From: an uncultured Clostridia bacterium | GTDB taxonomy: Bacteria; Bacillota; Clostridia; TANB77; CAG-508 | Length of the DNA stretch: 5,442 bases | Assembly (NCBI GenBank): GCA_934162625.1 | Contig: CAKPJM010000061.1 | Span: 1-5,442, forward strand | Reading direction: 5' to 3' | Shown here: piece by piece, positions 1 to 5,001 of the stretch | Layout: each line of letters begins with the position of its first letter | Position numbering within the stretch: the first letter of the stretch is position 1 | Translations under genes and position numbers: made by a program | Notes under the pieces: model-generated | What the model saw: the letters and a program-made list of their open reading frames with translations, nothing else | What the model was told of the DNA's origin: nothing | The model's database searches: none

Positions 1-255
1 TATTATATTTTTTATATTTTTTTCTAAATTAAAATATTTTTTTATTTTTGTACTTTTCCAGTTTATATTTAATATATTTTGTTTTTCTTCATTATTTATT
101 ATTAAATTTGATAAAACTTTATTTATATTTTCATTTAAATTGTATTCAAAAAATGTTTCGATTTTTGTTCCTTCATTTATCTCCTCTCTTATATTTGGTA
201 AAATCATTGTTACCAAATGCATACTACTTACATAGAATCCACACACTTTTTTCAT
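1..255 (-). CDS. Conserved-looking hypothetical protein, N-terminal part (runs off the window)
   Basis: Reading leftward from the ATG at 255-253 there are 85 sense codons without a stop to base 1, so the 3' end is missing. The protein begins MKKVCGFYVSSMHLVTMILP and continues with an Asn/Lys/Glu/Ile-rich stretch. I do not recognise the family and assign no function. There is no clear signal peptide or long membrane segment; the first 20 residues are mildly hydrophobic and contain one Cys. The start is supported by a GGGGGA ribosome-binding site about 10 bases upstream, like that of murA, and by a well-placed promoter at 306-334. Codon use matches the neighbours (AGA for Arg). The gene is divergent from spoIIR. 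The plus-strand reading frame over the same bases is a Phe/Leu/Tyr-rich shadow. Confidence 0.7.
   Translation of the reverse strand, partial: MKKVCGFYVSSMHLVTMILPNIREEINEGTKIETFFEYNLNENINKVLSNLIINNEEKQNILNINWKSTKIKKYFNLEKNIKNII
193..218. repeat. Inverted repeat inside the hypothetical gene, 9-base arms
   Basis: ATTTGGTAA (193-201) and TTACCAAAT (210-218) are perfect inverted arms with an 8-base spacer, within codons about 13-21 of the leftward gene. It shares the TGGTAA/TTACCA half-site with the repeat on the promoter about 100 bases away. It could be a second operator or an RNA hairpin near the start of the message. Confidence 0.4.
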
Positions 256-299
256 ACTAAAAAATCCCCCATTCTCGCATTTCCCTAAGTTTTCTCTAC

Positions 300-314
300 T
301 GGTAAATTTTACCA
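300..314. repeat. Inverted repeat over the -10 box (possible operator)
   Basis: TGGTAAA (300-306) and TTTACCA (308-314) are perfect inverted arms around one central base. The repeat covers the -10 element and the likely start point of the leftward gene. The same TGGTAA half-site occurs in a second inverted repeat at 193-218. No known regulator is recognised. Confidence 0.45.
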
Positions 315-334
315 TTTATTTTAAGATATGTCAA
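306..334 (-). promoter_or_regulatory. Sigma-A-type promoter for the leftward hypothetical gene
   Basis: On the minus strand, TTGACA (334-329) is followed after exactly 17 bases by TAAAAT (311-306). This is a perfect -35 box and a 5/6 -10 box at ideal spacing. Initiation near 299 would give a leader of about 45 bases before the ATG at 255. The -10 box lies inside the inverted repeat at 300-314, so a repressor binding there would block it. Confidence 0.75.
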
Positions 335-353
335 TTTATTTCGTACTCGTAAA

Positions 354-360
354 TTCGACA
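354..360 (-). promoter_or_regulatory. Possible Spo0A box between the hypothetical gene and spoIIR
   Basis: The minus strand reads TGTCGAA, identical to the Spo0A-box consensus and to the box in front of abrB at 4968-4974. It lies about 20 bases upstream of the -35 box of the leftward gene and about 95 bases upstream of spoIIR, so it could serve either. A 7-base match may also be chance. Confidence 0.3.
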
Positions 361-454
361 ATGTATACATGTATATTTTTAAAAATTTGGTTAATACTTT
401 TTTTAAAGAGATTTATTAACAATTTTTATACAAATTTCTATTGGAGGTTTTATA

Positions 455-1090
455 ATGAAAAAAATTAAAAATTTGCTTATAATAATATTACTATTATTTA
501 TATATTGTATTATATGTGCTTTTTCATATGTCAATGCAGTATCTACAGATATACAAAATAGTGTTTTTAGGTTGCATGTTATTGCAAACAGTGATTCCGA
601 TGAAGATCAGAATTTAAAATATATAGTAAGAGATAAAGTTTTAGAATATATTAGTAGCATTTCTAATAGTTCAATGACTAAGGATGAGGTAATTGCCTTA
701 GCTAATGAAAATATTAATGAAATTCAAAAAATTGCTGAAAATACCATTCATGAAAACGGTTATAATTATTCCGTTAAATTAAATATAGGTAATTTTTCAT
801 TTCCTACAAAAAAATATGGTGATATAACATTTCCTGCTGGTTTTTATGATGCATTAAAAATAGAAATAGGTGAAGCAAAAGGTCATAATTGGTGGTGCGT
901 AATGTTCCCTCCTTTATGCTTTGTAGACGTAACAAGTGGAATAGTTCCAGAAGAATCAAAACAAACTATAAGAGATAATTTGTCTGAAGAAGAATATAAA
1001 CTTCTATCAGAAAATTCAGGAAATATGAATTTTAAGTTTAAGATTGTAGAAATGTTTCAAGACATTAGTATAAAACTAGCTCAATCTTAA
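455..1090 (+). CDS. spoIIR: SpoIIR, intercompartmental sporulation signalling protein
   Basis: In known spore formers SpoIIR is made in the forespore under sigma-F and exported to the intermembrane space. There it activates the SpoIIGA protease, which processes pro-sigma-E in the mother cell. The 211-residue protein has an N-terminal hydrophobic export segment (about residues 7-28) after basic MKKIKN. It then carries the family signatures RLHVIANSDS (39-48) followed by DQNLK, and PAGFYDALKIEIG (127-139) leading into NWWCVMFPPLCFVD (145-158). Length and motif order are normal and there is no frame break. The start is fixed by TTGGAGG at 441-447, seven bases before the ATG. The gene stands alone, closed by the terminator at 1141-1178. 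AGG at codon 39 encodes the conserved Arg of RLHVIANSDS, so AGG is ordinary arginine here. Confidence 0.95.
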   Translation: MKKIKNLLIIILLLFIYCIICAFSYVNAVSTDIQNSVFRLHVIANSDSDEDQNLKYIVRDKVLEYISSISNSSMTKDEVIALANENINEIQKIAENTIHENGYNYSVKLNIGNFSFPTKKYGDITFPAGFYDALKIEIGEAKGHNWWCVMFPPLCFVDVTSGIVPEESKQTIRDNLSEEEYKLLSENSGNMNFKFKIVEMFQDISIKLAQS

Positions 1091-1140
1091 TAAAGTTATA
1101 AAAAACATTGTAAAACTTGCAATTATATGATATATTTTTA

Positions 1141-1178
1141 ATAGTTAGAGTGTGTGCTCACACTCTAGCTATGTTTTT
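1141..1178 (+). terminator. Rho-independent terminator after spoIIR
   Basis: Arms at 1141-1154 and 1159-1172 form a 14-base-pair stem with one T-G wobble and the four-base loop TGCT. A T-rich tail (GTTTTTGTT) follows. It separates spoIIR from the murA operon. Confidence 0.85.
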
Positions 1179-1248
1179 GTTAGTCAAAAAATTTACATTT
1201 TTTTCCTACTTAACAAAAAACGCTATTGTTCTAATATAGGGGGATTAT

Positions 1249-2521
1249 ATGGAAAAATTAGTTATTAATGGCGGAGTGCCTTTAAAAGGTGAAGTAAATA
1301 TAAGTGGTGCAAAAAATTCTGCAGTAGCAATTTTACCTGCTACATTACTTATTGATGGAGTTTGCACAATCAATAACTTACCTAATATTGTAGATGTTAA
1401 ACTTTCATGTGAAATTCTACAAGGCCTAGGTGCTAAAATTAAATGGTTAGACAAAAATAGTATTGAAATTGATACTAGAAATATAACAAATACAGTTGCC
1501 CCCATAGATTTAACAAGAAAATTTAGAGCTTCCTATTATTTAATAGGCTCTATGTTAGGAAGAAAAAAAGCTATAGAAGTCGGTCTTCCTGGACGGATGT
1601 AATTTGGGAGCTAGACCTATTGACCAACATATAAAAGGATTTGAATTATTAGGTGCTGAAGTTAACATTACTGGTGGAAATGTTTGTGCTACTGCTGATA
1701 AACTTATAGGAACTAATATTTATATGGATATTGTTTCTGTCGGTGCAACTATAAATATAATGCTTGCAAGCGTTTTAGCAGAAGGTACTACTACTATAGA
1801 TAATGCTGCTAAAGAACCTCACATTGTTGATATTGCTAACTTTTTAAATACAATGGGTGCAGATATTAGAGGTGCTGGAACAGATTCTATTAAAATAAAT
1901 GGAGTAAAATCTCTAAAAGGTGGGCAATCTTATTCTGTTGTTCCAGATCAAATAGAAGCTGGAACATTTATGCTTGCAGCAGTTGCTTCAAAAGGAGATT
2001 TAATTATAAAAAACTGTATTCCAGAACATTTAGATTGTGTTACTGCTAAAATTTTAGAAATTGGTGGAAATGTTGCAATAGATGGAGATAAATTAAGAGT
2101 TTGGTCTGATAAAAGACCTTCTAAAGCAGTTATTAAGACTCTTCCTTACCCAGGTTTTCCTACAGATTTGCAGCCTCAAATGGGAGTTGTCCTTTCTATT
2201 GCAGATGGAACTAGTATTATAAATGAAAGTATTTGGGAATCTAGATTTCAATATACTAATGAATTAAATAAAATGGGAGCTCAAATTACAGCTCAAGGTA
2301 AATCTGCTATATTTGAAGGTGTTGAAAGCCTTTATGGTGCTACTGTTTATTCTACAGATTTACGTGCAGGAGCAGCATTAATTATTGCTGGAATAGTTGC
2401 TCAAGGTACTACAGAAATATATAACCTTGATCATATAGATAGAGGTTATGAAAATATAGAAGAAAAATTTAGAAATATTGGTGCAAATATTAAAAGAGTT
2501 AAGGATGAATTAGATGTTTAA
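1249..2521 (+). CDS. murA: UDP-N-acetylglucosamine 1-carboxyvinyltransferase MurA, read across a +1 shift at CGGA
   Basis: MurA transfers enolpyruvate from PEP to UDP-GlcNAc, the first committed step of peptidoglycan synthesis in the cytoplasm. The zero frame stops at 1600-1602 after 117 codons. Omitting C1594 gives one 423-residue protein, about the usual length (E. coli 419). Visible landmarks are AKN with Lys22/Asn23, FRASYY (Arg93), PGGC with catalytic Cys117 (E. coli Cys115), GARPID (Arg122), FPTDLQPQ with Asp306 (E. coli Asp305), DLRAG (Arg372) and HIDRGYE (Arg398). The break lies at Gly116, directly before the catalytic Cys, so neither half alone could be active. The start has an AGGGGGA ribosome-binding site. 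The stop overlaps walJ by 8 bases. I read this as a working gene needing a frameshift; a disrupted copy or a sequence error is the alternative. Confidence 0.9.
1594..1597 (+). other. +1 frameshift site CGGA in murA
   Basis: Codon 115 is GGA (1591-1593). The next zero-frame codons are CGG ATG TAA. Omitting C1594 gives GGA TGT AAT TTG, that is Gly-Cys-Asn-Leu, completing the conserved PGGC catalytic motif. A stop comes two codons after the CGG in the zero frame. Confidence 0.85.
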
Positions 2522-3294
2522 ATATTGTAGTTTATATAGTGGAAGTAGTGGAAATAGTTTTTTTATTCAGTCAGATAATACAAATTTATTAGTTGATGCA
2601 GGTGTTAGTTCTAAAAAAATATTAACTTCTCTTCGGAGAATTTAATGTTTTAGGTTCACAAATTAGTGCAATACTTGTTACTCATGAACATATAGATCAC
2701 ACTAAGAGTTTAGCAACTTTATCTAATAAATTTGACATTCCTATTTATGCAAATAGAAAAACTTGGAAAGCCTTAAGCAATGTTTCTGAAAAAATAGATA
2801 AAAAAAATATAAAATTTTTTAATATATTAGAGAGTTTTAAAGTAGGAGATTTTGAAATATTTCCATTTCCAACCCCTCATGATGCAGCTGACCCTTGTGG
2901 CTTTAATATTTATTATAATAACAAAAAAATTAGTATTGCTACAGATATTGGTCATGTTTCTGAAAAGTTAATTGGATATTTACAAAATAGTAATTCTATT
3001 TTATTAGAGTCTAATTATGATCCAGAAATACTAAAATATTCTCATTATCCATATTTATTAAAACAAAGAATTTCTGGTGACACAGGTCATTTATCTAATG
3101 CAATGGCAGGAAAAGTATTAGCTAATTTATACAACTCTGGATTAAAAAATGCTCTTTTAATACATTTAAGTAAAGAAAATAATTTTCCAGAATTAGCTTA
3201 TGAAACTGTTCATAATGAAATTTTAAATTGTAAAGGTATTACATTAGATGTCGCTCCTAGGGACAATCCTAGTAAGTTTTTCGAAGTAAGTTAG
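2514..3294 (+). CDS. walJ: WalJ/YycJ-type metallo-beta-lactamase-fold hydrolase, read across a +1 shift at CGGA
   Basis: This family has the metallo-beta-lactamase fold, is often linked to the WalRK cell-wall regulon, and is thought to act on nucleic acid. The zero frame stops at 2643-2645. Omitting C2634 joins 40 N-terminal codons to 219 more, giving 259 residues, close to the usual length of about 264. Landmarks are YCSLYSGSSGN (4-14), LLVDAG, the metal-binding THEHIDH (56-62), ATDIGH, LLESNYD and near the C-terminus HLSKENN. The ATG at 2514 overlaps the murA stop by 8 bases, with AAGGA at 2501-2505 as ribosome-binding site, so the two genes are translationally coupled. The break lies 16 residues before the metal motif, so the zero-frame product would have no active site. 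Its substrate cannot be read from the sequence. Confidence 0.88.
2634..2637 (+). other. +1 frameshift site CGGA in walJ
   Basis: Codons 38-40 are ACT TCT CTT and codon 41 is CGG, followed by AGA ATT TAA. Omitting C2634 gives GGA GAA TTT AAT, that is Gly-Glu-Phe-Asn, and an open frame to 3294. The glycine precedes the strand leading to the conserved ILVTHEH segment, where family members usually have a glycine. Confidence 0.85.
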
Positions 3295-3297
3295 AGA

Positions 3298-3331
3298 AAA
3301 AGGATATTCTTTTTAAAGAATATCCTTTTAT
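3298..3331. terminator. Terminator after the murA-walJ operon, usable from both sides
   Basis: Arms at 3298-3312 and 3315-3329 are perfectly complementary (AAAAGGATATTCTTT and its reverse complement). They start four bases after the walJ stop. The outer A/T pairs give a T-run on either strand, so it can also end leftward transcripts coming from the promoter at 3684-3712. Confidence 0.8.
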
Positions 3332-3367
3332 TAGAAAAAAAATATTTAGAATAAAATTTATGGGGGC

Positions 3368-3437
3368 TGCAGGGAAAGGAGATAAAAATTACTTATAATT
3401 GGGCGAATTTATAAATAATCATCATATAATCCCTGCA
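3368..3437 (-). repeat. Two-storey inverted repeat in the walJ-spmB gap
   Basis: The outer arms TGCAGGGA (3368-3375) and TCCCTGCA (3430-3437) match perfectly. The inner arms 3388-3400 and 3406-3419 pair over 12 bases, with one wobble or mismatch and one bulge, around GGGCG (plus strand). This is the most GC-rich patch of the gap. Immediately beyond it come a 20-base near-palindrome (3439-3458) and a hairpin (3454-3468), which overlap and so cannot both form. Confidence 0.6.
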
Positions 3438-3572
3438 AGATAAAAAACGTTTTTTGTCTAACAGACAACTTAAATTCTGATTTTACTTTATTTAAATTAT
3501 TTAATTATTTTTTATTTAAATTTACCTAATTTTTTTTAATATCTTTTTTGAAAAATTTTTGATTACAATTTT

Positions 3573-3620
3573 TTAGATTATAAAAAATATAAGAAAAAAC
3601 ATTAAGATTTTAAAAAACAT
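3573..3620 (-). CDS. Possible 15-residue hydrophobic peptide
   Basis: On the minus strand ATG at 3620-3618 opens a frame reading MFFKILMFFLIFFII, stop at 3575-3573. AAAGGTGA sits just before the start and resembles a ribosome-binding site. The frame lies about 57 bases after the likely start of the transcript from the promoter at 3684-3712. Short hydrophobic peptides of this kind occur as leader peptides or type I toxins, but T-rich DNA easily yields such a frame by chance, and nothing else supports it. Confidence 0.2.
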   Translation of the reverse strand: MFFKILMFFLIFFII

Positions 3621-3683
3621 TGTTTCACCTTTTGATTTAAAAGTTTTAATAAATAAGATTTAAAAGTTTCTTAATATGCCATT

Positions 3684-3712
3684 ATAATACCATTTTTTCC
3701 AAATAATGTCAA
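3684..3712 (-). promoter_or_regulatory. Sigma-A-type promoter pointing left, just past the spmB stop
   Basis: On the minus strand TTGACA (3712-3707) is followed after 17 bases by TATTAT (3689-3684), preceded by TGG, which gives an extended -10 element. The -35 box begins nine bases beyond the spmB stop codon. No recognised gene lies downstream before the terminator at 3298-3331, which suggests an RNA gene or a very short peptide gene. Confidence 0.6.
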
Positions 3713-3720
3713 CAATTTTT

Positions 3721-4249
3721 CTACGACAAAATATTACAAATGGCGACTGACGTTAATATTCCTACCAAATCCCCAATTAATGCTGCAACTAACACAAATC
3801 TTATTTTCTTAACTCCTACAACACTTGTATATACTGCTATAGTATAGAGTGTAGTTTCTGTTGATCCCATAATAGTAGATGCAATAATTCCCAATCTGCT
3901 GTCAACTCCATAAAGCTTCATAATGTCGCTACCTATTGCCACTGATGCACTTCCGAGATATTGGTCTTAGTATTGCAAGTGGCATTATTTCCTTTGGTAT
4001 TCCTAAAAATTTTATTGCAGGATAAATAATTTTTATTATAAAATCTAATATTCCAGAATATCTTAAAGCTCCTATTGCAACAAATAACCCTACTAAAGTA
4101 GGAAAAATTTTTAATACTATTTCAAGCCCTTCTTTAGCTCCATCTAGAAATGTATCAAAAACTTTATTTTTTTCTATTAGCCCATATACTAATATCATTA
4201 GTATAGTAAAAGGAATCGCTAAATTTGATAAATAATTAACTATAGCCAT
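3721..4249 (-). CDS. spmB: Spore maturation protein SpmB, read across a +1 shift at CGGA
   Basis: SpmB is a membrane protein that works with SpmA in dehydrating the spore core in Bacillus and Clostridium. The zero frame from 4249 stops at 3931-3929 after 106 codons. Omitting the C that pairs with G3955 joins 98 codons to 77 more, for 175 residues against about 178 in B. subtilis. Hydrophobic segments lie near 7-24, 47-70 and 72-93. The conserved stretch MPLAILRPIS (89-98) is followed across the junction by GSASVAIGSDIM, then STIMGSTETTLYTIAVY and a final hydrophobic helix. The start has AAGGAG seven bases upstream and lies nine bases after the spmA stop, so the two are co-translated. After the stop there is no hairpin before the promoter at 3684-3712. 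Confidence 0.9.
3952..3955 (-). other. +1 frameshift site CGGA in spmB (minus strand)
   Basis: Codon 98 is TCT and codon 99 is CGG (3955-3953), followed by AAG TGC ATC and a stop at 3931-3929. Omitting the first C gives GGA AGT GCA TCA GTG, that is Gly-Ser-Ala-Ser-Val, which continues the family pattern RPISGS. This is the same tetranucleotide as in murA and walJ, on the opposite strand and in a different operon. Confidence 0.85.
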
Positions 4250-4258
4250 AAAATCTCC

Positions 4259-4834
4259 TTAAAATTTTTTCATCAATATTTTAGCTGCAAAAACAGCAGA
4301 GCAGGCTGCAAAAATTGTTGCTATCCATACTGGAATTATCATAGCAGTTGGATTTTCTGAACCTAAGGAATTCCTAATAGCTATGACTGTTGTTGGTATT
4401 ATTTGTATAGATGCAGTATTTAAAACAATAAACATTGCCATAGAATTAGATAATTTATCTTTTTCTCTGTTTTGCTTTTGCATTAATTTCATAGCTTTTA
4501 ATCCAAGCGGAGTTGCTGCATTTCCTAACCCCATAATATTTGCAATAATATTCATAGTTATTTGTTTATGTGCTTCATCCTTTTCTTTTATGTCCGGAAA
4601 TATTTTTTTCATTATAGGTTTTAAAATTTTTGATAAATGATCTATAATACGTGTTTTTGATGCAACTTGCATTATTCCATTCCAAAGGCAAATAGTTCCT
4701 AATAAAGAAATTGATAAATCCACTGCTAATTTGGTAGATTCAAATATAGAATTATTTACTTCATAAACTCTTCCATTAAAAATGGCATATATGAAAGATG
4801 TTATTAAAAATAGTGGCCAAATAATATTTAACAT
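4259..4834 (-). CDS. spmA: Spore maturation protein SpmA
   Basis: SpmA is the partner of SpmB; in B. subtilis loss of either gives poorly dehydrated, heat-sensitive spores. The 191-residue protein has hydrophobic segments near 3-19, 39-56, 93-108, 132-152 and 163-186. It also carries the family motifs IFPDI (78-82), NIMGLGNAATPLGLKAM (99-115) and IIPTTVIAIR (145-154). Length is typical and the frame is intact. The start is the first ATG in frame, with AAAGGACAGGG upstream. Arg62 is a CGT codon and Arg154 an AGG codon, so these work as arginine here. The gene contains one CGGA out of frame (CCG GAC, Pro80-Asp81) without any frame break. It leads the spmAB operon and is divergent from abrB. Confidence 0.95.
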   Translation of the reverse strand: MLNIIWPLFLITSFIYAIFNGRVYEVNNSIFESTKLAVDLSISLLGTICLWNGIMQVASKTRIIDHLSKILKPIMKKIFPDIKEKDEAHKQITMNIIANIMGLGNAATPLGLKAMKLMQKQNREKDKLSNSMAMFIVLNTASIQIIPTTVIAIRNSLGSENPTAMIIPVWIATIFAACSAVFAAKILMKKF

Positions 4835-4875
4835 TATATCCCTGTCCTTTAAATAATATTATTCGCTTATTAAAT

Positions 4876-4905
4876 TTTATATGAATATTTTTCAATATAA
4901 TTTAC
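4876..4905 (-). promoter_or_regulatory. Weak sigma-E-like promoter candidate for spmAB
   Basis: On the minus strand GTAAATT (4905-4899) is followed after 15 bases by CATATAAA (4883-4876), a partial fit to the sigma-E pattern known from Bacillus (-10 near CATACAxT). spmAB belongs to the sporulation programme, so mother-cell control would make sense. The match is imperfect in AT-rich DNA. Confidence 0.25.
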
Positions 4906-4923
4906 AAAAAAAGGAAATTAGTA

Positions 4924-4952
4924 TTGACCTTCGGCTTATTTTATGATAGTAT
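4924..4952 (+). promoter_or_regulatory. Sigma-A-type promoter of abrB
   Basis: TTGACC (4924-4929) is followed after 17 bases by TAGTAT (4947-4952), preceded by TGA (4944-4946), an extended -10 element. Initiation near 4959 would give a leader of about 43 bases carrying the Spo0A box and the ribosome-binding site. Confidence 0.55.
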
Positions 4953-4967
4953 TTAATAAAATCGATT

Positions 4968-4974
4968 TGTCGAA
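4968..4974 (+). promoter_or_regulatory. Spo0A box downstream of the abrB promoter
   Basis: TGTCGAA matches the Spo0A-box consensus and lies about 10-16 bases after the predicted start point. In B. subtilis phosphorylated Spo0A represses abrB from boxes just downstream of its promoter, and the arrangement here is the same. This suggests that abrB is switched off at the onset of sporulation. Confidence 0.55.
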
Positions 4975-5001
4975 AAATGTAATATTAAGGAGGGCGAATA
5001 T

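Larger units (their letters stand above)
3298..3677 (-). ncRNA. Candidate untranslated RNA in the walJ-spmB gap
   Basis: This stretch has no conventional gene. A strong minus-strand promoter (3712-3684) would start an RNA near 3677 that ends at the hairpin 3298-3329, about 380 bases long. It contains an 8-base-pair stem (3368-3375 with 3430-3437) enclosing a long inner stem (3388-3400 with 3406-3419) around the loop at 3401-3405. The one non-canonical pair of the inner stem is a G-U wobble on the minus strand but a C-A clash on the plus strand, favouring leftward transcription. A small hairpin lies at 3454-3468. The leftward RNA also exposes TCTCCTTT and CCCCC, complementary to Shine-Dalgarno sequences. 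No known RNA family is recognised. Confidence 0.4.

Noticed and set aside
48..260. Plus-strand frame of 70 codons rich in Phe, Leu and Tyr
   Set aside because: It is the shadow of the minus-strand gene at 1-255, which has a proper ribosome-binding site, a promoter and a more protein-like composition.
371..397. GTATA followed by GGTTAATAC as a sigma-F promoter for spoIIR
   Set aside because: The spacing is 13 instead of about 15-16 bases and the -10 match is partial. SpoIIR is expected to be under sigma-F, but the sequence here does not prove it.
1210..1237. TTAACA-16-TAATAT as a promoter for murA
   Set aside because: Transcription would begin inside or after the ribosome-binding site at 1239-1244, leaving no usable leader. 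No better promoter was convincing in this gap.
1245..1505. Minus-strand frame of 86 codons
   Set aside because: It lies entirely opposite murA, which is recognised with certainty.
1604..2521. A separate short MurA starting from TTG at 1604
   Set aside because: It would lack the first 118 residues including the catalytic Cys, and no ribosome-binding site precedes it. The sequence continues the upstream frame.
3360..3398. Plus-strand mini-frame MGAAGKGDKNYL
   Set aside because: It lies inside the inverted repeat, has no ribosome-binding site before its ATG, and ends after 12 codons. The AAAGGAG at 3376-3382 is followed by no suitable start codon.
3439..3458. Near-palindrome with A-run and T-run as a terminator
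   Set aside because: The T-run is part of the palindrome itself, leaving no stem plus tail in either direction. It was kept only as part of the structured region.
1594..3955. murA, walJ and spmB as three independent pseudogenes
   Set aside because: Each has only one defect, the defect is the same four bases each time, and all catalytic or family motifs on both sides are intact. Decay would give varied lesions.
4383..4640. Plus-strand frame of 85 codons
   Set aside because: It lies entirely opposite spmA and has no ribosome-binding site or recognisable content.
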